DNA of 48,826 nt from a virus. The stretch is taken from positions 1 through 48,826 of the IMG/VR virus record IMGVR_UViG_3300047548_000375, one strand, 5' to 3'. Each line of letters starts with the position of its first letter. The first letter of the stretch is position 1. A program made the translations under genes and the position numbers. Positions 1-9,795 of the stretch are shown here, piece after piece. The notes below the pieces were generated by a model. The model saw only the letters and a list, made by a program, of their open reading frames with translations, was not told the DNA's origin and made no database searches.

Positions 1-2
1 CT

Positions 3-2570
3 GACGATGATAATAGTTACGATAAAATTGAAGCAGCTAGATTATCAAACTATTCTAATCCTGCAACAGCTAGAGGAAGCGAACAAATAAGTATCATAAA
101 TGCAGCAGCGGCAGGATCTACTCTTGCGGGCAGTGCCAATGCAACTGGAAATAATACCATACAAAAAAATGTAGGTAAAAGCACTAAACCTGGATCCAGA
201 TTACACAACCCGTTAAGTAATTTTAGTAGCTATACCTACCAATTGAGTTTGTATATGATTACTCCTGATGCCCACGCAGCATTTGTTGCATCCGGTAGAA
301 AAGATATTAATGCATTTACAAAATCAGGAGCTAATTCAAATTCAGGTGGAGCCTATTTAATATTACAAAGCGGTGGAGTTAATACTAATTTGGATAAAAG
401 ACCACCAGATATAAAATATGATTATTATATTGATGATTATTATATTGATGATTTAAAAATTACAAATGCGATATCAGGTAAAGAAACCGCAACTTCAAGT
501 AATATTACAAAAATATCATTTAACATTATTGAACCAATGGGATTTTCTCTTATTACAAAATTAAAACGAGCAAGGGAAAAACTAGCAAAAACAAGTAAAA
601 TACCCAACATTGAAAAGGCATTAGATCCAAGTAAGCATTTTTTTATATTAGGAATTAGATTTCAAGGTTACGATGCTAATGGTGAAATCGCAAATGCCAG
701 CACGTATTTTAGCGATGACACATTTAACACAGCCTCTGATGCAAGTGGTGTGTATGAAAGATTTTACGATATTAGAATACAAAAAATGAGTTTTAAATTA
801 GGTGGCACATCAACAACGTATGCAATAAATGCAGTTTGTGTGCCTTCTGATATTGGTTTAAATATTGCCAGAGGAACAGTAGACTCAAATATTGAAATCG
901 TAGCAGACACTGTGGGGAACGCTCTTAACGGTTCTGGGCAAGGTATTACGAGTTTATTTCAAGCTATTAATGCAAACCAAATAAAAGCAAAAGATGGGTC
1001 AAACAGCAGAGAATTCCCAGATGTTTATTCTGTAAGATGGCTAGGCGATGGCTCTGATAATATTAAAAACGCCAGATTAAAAAGTGTAGCAAACACAGAC
1101 AAGAAAAAGTCTGCACCAAGTTCGGTAGATAACACATCACAAGTAACTGACGCCGCTGCCCAACGAGCAGTATACGACAAACAAAAAGTTAAAATTGGCA
1201 TAACTCAAGGAACGCCAATTCTACAAGCAATACAAAAAATTATTAAACAAAGTTCATATCTAGAAGATGCACTAAAAACATTATTTAAAAGTGAAGAAAC
1301 CCCAAACGAAGATACAAATTCGCCTGATAAAGTTGAACAAAAAGACACACCAAATTTACGATGGTATAATGTAAGTACAGAAATAGAAGTTATAGGTTTT
1401 GATACAAAAATTAATGATTTTGCCTATAAAATAACATATGTGATTCAACCATATGATACTCCTGCTGCGGTAAGCCCATATGGACGAGCATCAAAATATT
1501 ATGGGCCGCACAAAAGATATCAATATTGGTATACAGGAAAAAACAGTGAGGTTATAAGTTTTGACCTACAGTTTGATAACACCTATTTCAATGTTACATT
1601 TAATCCAAATGGAGATCCTGCAGCATCAGGAGGAGCAGCCTCAGTACCACAATTAGGCGGAAAACCTACATCACAAGATAGAACAGGATATTTAAGTCCA
1701 GGCGCTGAAGCACAAAATACATATGTTAATAGTTTGTTTGACCCTGGTGCTTATTCTAAAGCAAAGTTACAAATATTAGGAGATCCAGATTATTTGATGA
1801 GAGAAACAGCCCCCGGCGTAAATGAGGTATACAGGCAGTTTTATCAAAGTGATGGATACACAATTAATCCAAATGGCGGACATGTTTTTATAGAAGTAGA
1901 ATTTAATGAAGCTATTGATTACAACGACCAAACTGGAACAGTAGATATTAACGATAGTATCTTCTTTTGGAATTATCCAGACAGCATAAGAGCAAAAATA
2001 AAAGGTCTTAGTTATCAAGTAACTGAATGTGAAAGCACTTTTAAAGCTGGTAAGTTTACTCAATCATTGTCAGTTGTGTTTAATACTATGCCAGAAGCTA
2101 CGTCAGCAGCAAAAGAAAAAGCCGATGATATATCATATGAGACTGCCGAAAGTGCTAGATTTGCTAGACAAGGAAATGCAGATGTTCGCACGGGTAATAA
2201 ACAGGGTAGCACAACACCTACACCAGGAGCTAGTGCAGGTAGCACTTCTGCAGGTACAGGACTAACATCGGACGTTATTACTCCGCCTAGCAATGTTGTA
2301 CAATCACTATCCGAAGAAGAAGCAGAAGTATTAAGAGAAACAAGAAGAGGTACTGTGCCCTCAGAAACTGCACCAACTAATAATGCTGCAAATCCAATAG
2401 TAGCAAATGACGACAGCGTATCAAATTCAGGAAGTACTCAAGCAGGTACGGCAGCAAATACAGCCGCAGGCTCAGATACAAGAACCGCTGCAACTGAAAC
2501 ATTAACTGACGCAAGAATCGGAGAAGCTGGTACCAATTTAGCAAATTTTAACGCCCTTAGTGGTGTATAA
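3..2570 (+). CDS. Large virion structural protein, probably baseplate hub-like (5' end outside window)
   Basis: The reading frame is open from base 3, so this is the 3' part of a longer gene; the TTG at 243 is not its start. In-window codons before 243 encode an Asn/Ala/Ser-rich stretch leading directly into the phrase SNFSSYTYQLSLYMIT. About 855 residues are visible. The middle is Tyr/Asp/Asn-rich beta-type sequence without a catalytic motif that I recognise. The last 150 residues or so are low-complexity Ala/Thr/Ser/Gly sequence. A tandem five-residue repeat (DYYID twice) lies near base 420. The gene ends 14 bases before the gp5-like spike gene, so a baseplate hub or central tail role (the place of T4 gp27) is likely. 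That role rests on position and general composition, not on a residue-level match. Confidence 0.6.
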   Translation, partial: DDDNSYDKIEAARLSNYSNPATARGSEQISIINAAAAGSTLAGSANATGNNTIQKNVGKSTKPGSRLHNPLSNFSSYTYQLSLYMITPDAHAAFVASGRKDINAFTKSGANSNSGGAYLILQSGGVNTNLDKRPPDIKYDYYIDDYYIDDLKITNAISGKETATSSNITKISFNIIEPMGFSLITKLKRAREKLAKTSKIPNIEKALDPSKHFFILGIRFQGYDANGEIANASTYFSDDTFNTASDASGVYERFYDIRIQKMSFKLGGTSTTYAINAVCVPSDIGLNIARGTVDSNIEIVADTVGNALNGSGQGITSLFQAINANQIKAKDGSNSREFPDVYSVRWLGDGSDNIKNARLKSVANTDKKKSAPSSVDNTSQVTDAAAQRAVYDKQKVKIGITQGTPILQAIQKIIKQSSYLEDALKTLFKSEETPNEDTNSPDKVEQKDTPNLRWYNVSTEIEVIGFDTKINDFAYKITYVIQPYDTPAAVSPYGRASKYYGPHKRYQYWYTGKNSEVISFDLQFDNTYFNVTFNPNGDPAASGGAASVPQLGGKPTSQDRTGYLSPGAEAQNTYVNSLFDPGAYSKAKLQILGDPDYLMRETAPGVNEVYRQFYQSDGYTINPNGGHVFIEVEFNEAIDYNDQTGTVDINDSIFFWNYPDSIRAKIKGLSYQVTECESTFKAGKFTQSLSVVFNTMPEATSAAKEKADDISYETAESARFARQGNADVRTGNKQGSTTPTPGASAGSTSAGTGLTSDVITPPSNVVQSLSEEEAEVLRETRRGTVPSETAPTNNAANPIVANDDSVSNSGSTQAGTAANTAAGSDTRTAATETLTDARIGEAGTNLANFNALSGV
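420..449 (+). repeat. 15-bp direct tandem duplication inside the hub-like gene
   Basis: The 15-base unit GATTATTATATTGAT occurs twice in direct succession with no mismatch. It encodes DYYID-DYYID in frame and is followed by another Asp. It looks like a recent in-frame slippage duplication. Confidence 0.8.
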
Positions 2571-2584
2571 TTGAGAGAAACAAA

Positions 2585-5500
2585 ATGCCAAATAATGTAT
2601 TCAAACCAAGAGGTGCAACAAAAGCAAGTAAACCAGACGCCGGCGGCGCAGTATTGCGTTCCGTACCTGTATTTGGGGTAGTTAAAGATAACATAGATCC
2701 TATCAGATCAGGAAGATTGCGTGTTTATGTTGCTGATTTCGGAGGGCAAGATCCTGATGATGCTGATTCTTGGCTCACTGTAAATTATATGACTCCTTTT
2801 TATGGTTTGACACAAGGCGATAGCCCCAAAGAAGGATACGGAACATATTTACAAAATCAAAGTGCTTACGGTATGTGGTACAGTCCTCCTGATATCGATA
2901 CCACGGTTATCTGTATATTCATCAACGGCGATCCTGAATACGGTTATTGGATAGGTTGTGTTCCAGAACCAGAAGCACTATATACCGTACCTGCTTTGGG
3001 ATCAGCAGAAACAGTTGTAGTAAATCAAAATGAAGGTAATAGTTATGGTGGTGCAACAAAACTTCCAGTATCAAATATTAATAAAAACAATCAAAAACTC
3101 AATGAATCCCCCACTTTTTTCAATGAACCAAAGCCTGTTCATAGTTATCTAGCAGGTGTCTTAAATCAACAAGGTTTAATTCGTGACACAATAAGAGGAA
3201 CTATAGGAACTAGCGCACAAAGAGAATCACCTTCAAGGGTTGGATGGGGAGTTAATACTCCAGGTAGACCTATATATGAAGGTGGATTCACTGACGAAAC
3301 TATTGCTGATGCTGCCAATCAAGGTGTTCAGCAAAGTGGACTAAAGGTAATATCCCGTAGGGCCGGTCATAGTATTGTTATGGATGATGGTGATCTAATA
3401 GGACGTGACCAATTAATTAGATTACGCACAAGTTTGGGTCACCAAATATTAATGAGTGATGATGGACAATGTCTGCACATCATCCATGCAAATGGTCAAA
3501 GCTGGATAGAGTTAGGAAAAGAAGGTACAATTGACATGTACGCAACTAACTCTGTAAATATCAGAACACAAGGGGATTTAAATTTACATGCTGATAACAA
3601 CATCAACATGCACGCCAAAAAAGATTTAAATATTTACGCCGAAAACATCACAACAAATAGTGACAAAAAAACCAATATGAAAGTTGGAGCTGATTATACT
3701 ACCTCAGTTCAGGGAAAAACTACATTGAAAACTACGGGTGCTATGAGTTTTTCATCGTCCGGCGAAGCTAGTTTTGCAAGCTCTAATCTTACTTTTATAA
3801 ATGGTAGAAAAATAAATCTTAACACAGGACAAGCATCTACTGTACCACAAGAAGTACAACCTATATCAATTAATGCACATACTGATACGTTGTACGATAG
3901 TCAAAAGGGCTGGGTAGCGGCGCCCGGATCTTTATTAAGTATAACAAGCAGGGCCCCCACACATGCACCGTGGGCTAACGCCAATCAAGGCGTAGATGTT
4001 AAGGTAAACAACAACGCCGATGCTAACTTTCCTAGTAACCCTGCGCCCGCAATTCAAGCATCAAATGCGGCATTGCCAACACCGAATACTCCAGTAAATC
4101 CTAGTGTAGTAGCTACTGTTCCAGTAACTGGTGCAATAAGCAAAACGTTGGATAAAAACGTAACCGGTGCAATGATAGGTCAAGTTTCTACTATAGCACA
4201 GTCTACTCCTGTAGTAGCAGATGCGATTAAAAACGGGGCCGGCGTAGTAACCAACACTGTCAATGGTAATGTTAAAAAAATTGCTGCAATCGGTAAAATG
4301 GCACAAACACCACAGCAATTAGAACAGGCAGGAGTTTTAAAGGTCGGCTCAGCGGCATTAGTAAACAATTTAGTTCAAGTTGGTAAAACCGTGTCACAAG
4401 CATTAACCCCTAATCTGTTTACAGGAAAACCCGGTGCAGAAAACTTAACCAACTACTTGAATAATCCAACAGCACAAGTTCAAACACAAGTGGCAAATTT
4501 TCAACAGGCACAAACACAATTAACTCAAACTGGATTAATTACCGGTAAAGAAAGTCCGGGACAATTGGCCGGTGTTGTAACTGCAGGAGCAACAGCAGGA
4601 ATTGCAGCTACTGTTGGTGCAGTTAAATCGGCATCGGGTATATTAGGTCAGGGTATAGTTGGACCAATAAATTCATTATCTGGTTCGTCTAATAATCTTT
4701 TAGGATCACCGCAGGGTTTAATTAGTTCAGGAAACTTTGCAGGTAACTTGGCAAATAAAATTACTGGCGGAATAAGTTCTATAGCAAGCTCTCTAAGTGG
4801 ATTGACAAGGAATTTAACAGGTGGTACAGAAAGTTTATTGAATTCTGCTAAGGGTATTGCAGGAAGCGCATTTGCAGCTATCAAAAACTCAATGCCAAAC
4901 TTAATACCAGGTGTTCCTCAAAACTTAAAGAAAATTGCAGACGAAGTATATGCTAAAGCACAAAACTCAGGTACTTCATTAGAATCAACATTAACAAATG
5001 CAAAAACTGCATTGAATACATCGGGAAGTAATGCAAGTAGTATCGCTTCGGGTATTTCATCATCCGCTATAACTTCAGCAGCATCTAGCGCAGTTTCATC
5101 TTTAGCTCAAACAGCGAATAATAGCGCCGCATTATTGACTCCTTCATCTATATCAACTGGATTAGGAGCACTTCCTGGCGCACAAAATGTAGTATCTTCT
5201 CTAGTTAATAATGGAAAAAATGCAATACCTCTTGTCCCAGGTACAGCCAATATTTCTATTGCTTTAAATCAAATAACCTCCGCAGTTGGATCAGGGCAAG
5301 CACTTGGAAACACAGCCAGCAACTTATTAAACAAATTAAAAACTCCAGGAGAATCATTACAATCTTTAGCTAGTGTTGGGTTACCGGCATCCGCTACTGC
5401 TGAACTTAATGCAGCAATCAGTTCACTAAGTTCGGGAGGGTCTGTGCCTATAAAATTACCAGTAGTAAGCATAAACACGGTAGATAGAACAGCAATCACC

Positions 5501-5878
5501 TCACAATTGAGTGCTGTATTTGAAAACTCAAAAATACCAATTCCAAACTATTTAGGCAACCCCGCCACACTTGGGCCAACAGAAGGAACCGCAGCCCTAA
5601 GTGCCAGCGCCGAAAGACTAACTAATATTGGTAACTTACAGGCACAACTTGACCAATTAGTAGATGAAAGGTTTGACTTAGCTAAGGCTCAACGCAATGC
5701 AGTACAAACGTTGAATGAAGCAAAAACTACATTACCTGCAGGAGACCCCGCAATAGAAGCAGCAATTGCTGCGGTAAAAGCCGCCACAGATGCAGTAGCT
5801 ACATTAGACAAAAAGATTTTAGATATTAGAACTCAAATAGCAGGATTGACCGACACCGTCCCTGTAGCTCAAGCATAA
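2585..5878 (+). CDS. gp5-like baseplate central spike protein, no lysozyme domain
   Basis: This is a 1097-residue homologue of the T4 gp5 / VgrG-type spike, the membrane-puncturing tip of contractile tails. Residues ~27-140 match the N-terminal OB-fold: FGVVKDN, then IRSGRLRVYVADFGG, and later GMWYSPPDIDTTV and GDPEYGYWIG. Residues ~250-400 carry the C-terminal beta-helix: RRAGHSIVMDDGD, LGHQILMSDDGQ, then short alternating strands such as DLNLHADNNINMHAKKDLNI. The T4-type lysozyme domain that normally separates these parts is absent; only ~110 unassigned residues lie between them. After residue ~480 comes a long Ala/Ser/Thr/Gly low-complexity tail, and the last ~70 residues look coiled-coil forming. 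The start ATG follows a GAGAG ribosome site. The next gene is gp25, as in cyanophage-type tail clusters. Confidence 0.85.
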   Translation: MPNNVFKPRGATKASKPDAGGAVLRSVPVFGVVKDNIDPIRSGRLRVYVADFGGQDPDDADSWLTVNYMTPFYGLTQGDSPKEGYGTYLQNQSAYGMWYSPPDIDTTVICIFINGDPEYGYWIGCVPEPEALYTVPALGSAETVVVNQNEGNSYGGATKLPVSNINKNNQKLNESPTFFNEPKPVHSYLAGVLNQQGLIRDTIRGTIGTSAQRESPSRVGWGVNTPGRPIYEGGFTDETIADAANQGVQQSGLKVISRRAGHSIVMDDGDLIGRDQLIRLRTSLGHQILMSDDGQCLHIIHANGQSWIELGKEGTIDMYATNSVNIRTQGDLNLHADNNINMHAKKDLNIYAENITTNSDKKTNMKVGADYTTSVQGKTTLKTTGAMSFSSSGEASFASSNLTFINGRKINLNTGQASTVPQEVQPISINAHTDTLYDSQKGWVAAPGSLLSITSRAPTHAPWANANQGVDVKVNNNADANFPSNPAPAIQASNAALPTPNTPVNPSVVATVPVTGAISKTLDKNVTGAMIGQVSTIAQSTPVVADAIKNGAGVVTNTVNGNVKKIAAIGKMAQTPQQLEQAGVLKVGSAALVNNLVQVGKTVSQALTPNLFTGKPGAENLTNYLNNPTAQVQTQVANFQQAQTQLTQTGLITGKESPGQLAGVVTAGATAGIAATVGAVKSASGILGQGIVGPINSLSGSSNNLLGSPQGLISSGNFAGNLANKITGGISSIASSLSGLTRNLTGGTESLLNSAKGIAGSAFAAIKNSMPNLIPGVPQNLKKIADEVYAKAQNSGTSLESTLTNAKTALNTSGSNASSIASGISSSAITSAASSAVSSLAQTANNSAALLTPSSISTGLGALPGAQNVVSSLVNNGKNAIPLVPGTANISIALNQITSAVGSGQALGNTASNLLNKLKTPGESLQSLASVGLPASATAELNAAISSLSSGGSVPIKLPVVSINTVDRTAITSQLSAVFENSKIPIPNYLGNPATLGPTEGTAALSASAERLTNIGNLQAQLDQLVDERFDLAKAQRNAVQTLNEAKTTLPAGDPAIEAAIAAVKAATDAVATLDKKILDIRTQIAGLTDTVPVAQA

Positions 5879-5881
5879 ATA
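5874..5881 (+). promoter_or_regulatory. T4-type late promoter octamer upstream of gp25
   Basis: CATAAATA matches seven of eight bases of the T4 late promoter TATAAATA. It overlaps the stop codon of the spike gene and ends 16 bases before the gp25 ATG. Confidence 0.6.
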
Positions 5882-5897
5882 TTTTATAGGATAAGAT

Positions 5898-6350
5898 ATG
5901 CCAACATATGTAGGGTTTTCAACAATTAATGCTAATAAGCCAAAAACTACCCGAGCACAACCCGGGATAAATGGCGGAACCGGTAGCATACTTCAACCGA
6001 TAATTTTAGGTAAAAAATTTAGAGTGGTCGATGCTCCTTTGGTTTTAAGGGATTTCGTCAACTCACTAAACATAAAAAAAGGGGAAAAAGTTGGTCAACC
6101 CGGTTACGGTACGGATATTTGGAGTTATATATTTGAACCCAATGACGCTGATACCCAATTTAGAGTTGAGGAAGAAATAAGACGGGTTGCCAGTTTGGAC
6201 CCTAGGTTATTAGTAAATGATGTTAAATCTTATGTCCAACAAAACGGAATTTTAATAGAAGTCGAAATAGCGGTACAACCTTTTAATAATGCTGAAGTAG
6301 TTAACGTATTTTTTAATAACTTAACAAATCAAGCAGTTCTTCAATCCTAA
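5898..6350 (+). CDS. 25: Baseplate wedge protein gp25
   Basis: The 150-residue protein has the gp25/GpW family pattern, part of the wedge core and sheath-nucleating ring of contractile tails. Visible marks are the segment VLRDFVNSLNIKKGEKVGQP ahead of GYGTDIWSYIFEPND, then an acidic helix (FRVEEEIRRVASLDPRLLV) whose DPR triplet corresponds to the conserved EPR of the family, then a closing beta segment. T4 gp25 is 132 residues, so the length is normal; the extra residues are an N-terminal Gly/Thr-rich lead. The start is supported by AGGATA about five bases upstream. It sits between the gp5-like and gp6 genes. Confidence 0.88.
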   Translation: MPTYVGFSTINANKPKTTRAQPGINGGTGSILQPIILGKKFRVVDAPLVLRDFVNSLNIKKGEKVGQPGYGTDIWSYIFEPNDADTQFRVEEEIRRVASLDPRLLVNDVKSYVQQNGILIEVEIAVQPFNNAEVVNVFFNNLTNQAVLQS

Positions 6351-6371
6351 AAAACCATGGTTTTCATTTAA

Positions 6372-6379
6372 GATAAATA
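6372..6379 (+). promoter_or_regulatory. T4-type late promoter octamer upstream of gp6
   Basis: GATAAATA lies 17 bases before the gp6 ATG, the same spacing as the copy before gp25, in the 46-base gap between the two genes. Confidence 0.6.
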
Positions 6380-6396
6380 CTTAAAAGAGAAAACTT

Positions 6397-9300
6397 ATGG
6401 CTACAAGTTCAAGACAATCAGCATTATTTGGTGTAAACGATTGGCAAGCAATCTACCAAACGTTCCGCGAAGCAGATTTTAGAAGCTATGATTATGAAAC
6501 ACTTAGAAAAAGTTTCATAGATTATTTGCGGATATATTATCCTGAAACATTCAACGATTATATTGATAGTAGTGAATTCATTGCGCTACTAGATATTATT
6601 GCCTACATGGGTCAAGGTTTAGCATTCCGTAATGATTTAAATACTCGTGAAAACTTCATTGATACTGCGGAACGCCGAGATAGCGTTATAAAACTTGCAA
6701 ATTTAGTCAGCTATAATCCAAAAAGAAATAATGCAGGTCAAGGTTACATAAAAGTTACAAGCATAAGTACAACTGAAAGTATAACAGACTTAAATGGATT
6801 TAATTTACAAAATCAAATTGTTCTTTGGAACGATCCCGCAAATCCAAATTGGCTAGAACAATTTAATACTGTTGTCAATGCCACACTAATTAATAGTCAG
6901 CGTGTAGGGCGCCCGGGCAATACTGCGGATATTTTAGGTGTAAAAACTGACGAATATGCTATCAATATTCCACCCAACTCACTTCCAGTAGCACCCTTTA
7001 CATCTACAGTAGATACTATCAACATGAGATTTGAACTTGTATCGGTAACTAGTGTTGATGAGGACTATGTATATGAAATTCCCCCTGCACCGTCGGGCAA
7101 ATTTAATATGTTATACCGTAACGATAAATTAGGTTACGGTAGCCCAAACACCGGATTTTTCTTTTATTTTAAACAAGGTGCATTGCAGGCTTATGATTTC
7201 AACTTAGCACAACAAATCAGTAATCAAATTGTAGACGTAGACATTCAAGGTATTAACAACACCGATACATGGCTATACCAACTTAGTACAGATAATGGAG
7301 CAAGAACACTTTGGACACAAGTAGAAAGTGTTTATGCTAACTCACAGTTACAAACTGAAACAAGCAACAAAAAAATATTTTCAGTAGTTTCAAGATTTAA
7401 CGACCAAGTTAGTTACACATTTGGTGATGGGGTATTTTCCGAAGCACCTGTTGGAACTTTTAGAGCATATGTTCGTGCAGGTAACGCATTGACATATACT
7501 ATTGATCCTTCAGAAATGCAAGGGATTCAAGTTACATTTCAATATATAAGCAGAGCAGGTCGAACAGAAGCACTTACAGTAGGATTAGAATTACAAAACA
7601 CGGTCTCAACCGCACAAGCCAGAGAAACATTAGCAGATATTAAATTACGTGCCCCTGCTCGCTACTATACACAAAACAGAATGGTTAATGGTGAAGATTA
7701 CAATAACTTCCCGTATACACTATACAACTCTATTATTAAAAGTAAAGCTATTAATCGTAGTTCTGTAGGAGTTTCTAAAAATTTAGATTTATTAGATCCT
7801 ACAGGAAAATACTCTAGCACCAATTCTTTTGCGAACGACGGTGGTTTATACCAAAACAGCGATGACGGTTGGTTACTGTTAACTATCAATAATACCGGAG
7901 ACATTATTCAGTTTTTAACTGATACATTGTCAGGTGAGTTGGCAGACACTAGAGCAAAGCAATATTACCTACAAAATTTTTCAAGATATAGTATAAACAC
8001 AGCTTCAGGAGATGGAACTGTTTATTGGAATACTAGCACCGTTAATGCTAATAGTATTACTGGTTATTTTTACAATATATTCGGAGCTGCTAATACACCT
8101 ATACCAATTGGTCCTTATTCGTCAAATAATGCAAAGTATATTACAAAAGGAGCAATGATTAAAGTTATTGCACCCGATGGATATTATTTCGATAATAATA
8201 ATCGATTGGTTGCTGGCATACCTACAGGGTCGAACTCTACATTTTACTGGACTACTGTTATAGGAGTTGTTGGTGATGGATACAATAACGGTCAAGGTAA
8301 CTTTAGCAATGGTATAGGACCCATAACATTAAATAACTATGTTCCAAATGGTGCTATTATAACTGAAGTTATTCCAGCATTCAGTAATACATTACCTAGC
8401 CTAGTACTAGAAGAATGCAGGATTAGAATGGAACTAAATCAAAATTTTAGTTTAGTATTCAATAATTCATTATTAATGTCACAATCACGATGGAGCGTTG
8501 AAGATTACAATGCACCTAATTGGTTTGTAAATTTTGAAAGCACCGGTGACAATACGTACCGTGTGTACTATAAATCATTGCGTTATTATTTTGGTAGTGT
8601 GAGTGACACAAGATTTTGGTTTGAAATTGGTAAATTAGTTTATGATCCAGTGACCGGTAAAATCCTATCAGATAACGTCAAAGTATTAGCTACTAATACC
8701 CAACCTAATAATAATAATCCTTTAACAAAACCAGTCGATATGTCAGTAGTAGGACAAACAGTCGAAAGTGATGGTTATGTCAACGATTTTGAAGTTGAAG
8801 TATCCAGTATTGATATTAATAATAGAGAAATTATTTTAGATCCTGATTTTTTCACTACAGTAACAGGTTATGTAACTGGGTCATCAAATATAGGAATATA
8901 TACCTTTTTTGAATTAATTCAAGACGCAATTAATTTGTCAAGATACCAACTTATAAATTCGAGTGATGTAGCATATCAATATCCAAATAAAACAAGTATA
9001 GAAACTATAAAGTATGAGTATCCTTTGGGACAACTATTTTACGCATACAGCGAAAATAAATTTTATAAAACAGTACAAGATACAACAATAACAACTCCAT
9101 ATTATATTGTTACTGAACAGACACAATATTTGATGCGCCCCGGACGTCAAGGTTTACAATTCCAGTATCGTCATAATAGTAATAATACTACTAGAATTGA
9201 TCCTGCCACTACAAATATTATTGATTTATATTTGGTGACACAGGCTTATTATACTGCATATCAGAATTGGATACAGGATACTACAAACACAATACCAAAA

Positions 9301-9768
9301 CCAGCTATTCCTACAATCAATGAGTTACAACAGGCATACGGTAGAGTGGATGATTATAAAATGCTAACTGACAGCGTTATATTAAATAGTGTTAGATTTG
9401 TTCCTTTATTTGGATCCAAGGCTGCCCCACAATTAAGAGGAACAGTCAAAGTAATCAAATCCAACTCAACAAATGCCAGTGACAGCGAAATACGAAGTGC
9501 TGTTTTGTCTGCCATGAATAGTTATTTCAATATTAATAATTGGAATTTTGGGGACACCTTCTATTTCAGCGAATTAAGCGCATATTTACACGTACAACTA
9601 GGTAGTTTGGTTAGCTCAGTTGTACTAGTACCAAACGACCCCACAATGAACTTTGGAGATTTGTATGAAATTAAATCGGCCCCATTTGAAATTTTTGTAA
9701 ACGGAGCAACAGCAAATGATGTAGTTGTGATTGCAGCACTTACGCCCGCACAATTACAAATAAGATAA
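6397..9768 (+). CDS. 6: Baseplate wedge protein gp6
   Basis: The 1123-residue protein belongs to the T4 gp6 family, the main scaffold of the baseplate wedge and inner ring. The family signature is in the first ~120 residues: SRQSALFGVNDWQAIYQTFR, then FIDYLRIYYPETFNDYI, and then LLDIIAYMGQGLAFRNDLNT followed by REN, ending in LANLVSYNPKRN. A second conserved block near residues 405-430 reads KLRAPARYYTQNRMVNGEDY. T4 gp6 is 660 residues, so this copy is nearly twice as long; the extra mass lies mostly in the Tyr/Asn-rich second half, as in the enlarged gp6 of marine T4-like phages. The start has GAGA at 6387-6390. It lies after gp25 and before the giant structural gene. Confidence 0.88.
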   Translation: MATSSRQSALFGVNDWQAIYQTFREADFRSYDYETLRKSFIDYLRIYYPETFNDYIDSSEFIALLDIIAYMGQGLAFRNDLNTRENFIDTAERRDSVIKLANLVSYNPKRNNAGQGYIKVTSISTTESITDLNGFNLQNQIVLWNDPANPNWLEQFNTVVNATLINSQRVGRPGNTADILGVKTDEYAINIPPNSLPVAPFTSTVDTINMRFELVSVTSVDEDYVYEIPPAPSGKFNMLYRNDKLGYGSPNTGFFFYFKQGALQAYDFNLAQQISNQIVDVDIQGINNTDTWLYQLSTDNGARTLWTQVESVYANSQLQTETSNKKIFSVVSRFNDQVSYTFGDGVFSEAPVGTFRAYVRAGNALTYTIDPSEMQGIQVTFQYISRAGRTEALTVGLELQNTVSTAQARETLADIKLRAPARYYTQNRMVNGEDYNNFPYTLYNSIIKSKAINRSSVGVSKNLDLLDPTGKYSSTNSFANDGGLYQNSDDGWLLLTINNTGDIIQFLTDTLSGELADTRAKQYYLQNFSRYSINTASGDGTVYWNTSTVNANSITGYFYNIFGAANTPIPIGPYSSNNAKYITKGAMIKVIAPDGYYFDNNNRLVAGIPTGSNSTFYWTTVIGVVGDGYNNGQGNFSNGIGPITLNNYVPNGAIITEVIPAFSNTLPSLVLEECRIRMELNQNFSLVFNNSLLMSQSRWSVEDYNAPNWFVNFESTGDNTYRVYYKSLRYYFGSVSDTRFWFEIGKLVYDPVTGKILSDNVKVLATNTQPNNNNPLTKPVDMSVVGQTVESDGYVNDFEVEVSSIDINNREIILDPDFFTTVTGYVTGSSNIGIYTFFELIQDAINLSRYQLINSSDVAYQYPNKTSIETIKYEYPLGQLFYAYSENKFYKTVQDTTITTPYYIVTEQTQYLMRPGRQGLQFQYRHNSNNTTRIDPATTNIIDLYLVTQAYYTAYQNWIQDTTNTIPKPAIPTINELQQAYGRVDDYKMLTDSVILNSVRFVPLFGSKAAPQLRGTVKVIKSNSTNASDSEIRSAVLSAMNSYFNINNWNFGDTFYFSELSAYLHVQLGSLVSSVVLVPNDPTMNFGDLYEIKSAPFEIFVNGATANDVVVIAALTPAQLQIR

Positions 9769-9795
9769 GTAATATATAACAACTAGAGAGTTATA

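Noticed and set aside
6350-6364. Palindrome AAAACCATGGTTTT between gp25 and gp6, possible terminator
   Set aside because: The stem would be only about five weak pairs with a four-base loop, and the T run is part of the stem, so it is unlikely to stop transcription.
9764-9771. GATAAGTA before the giant gene as a late promoter
   Set aside because: The G in the sixth position breaks the AAATA core shared by all other octamers; read-through from the gp6 promoter is enough to explain expression.
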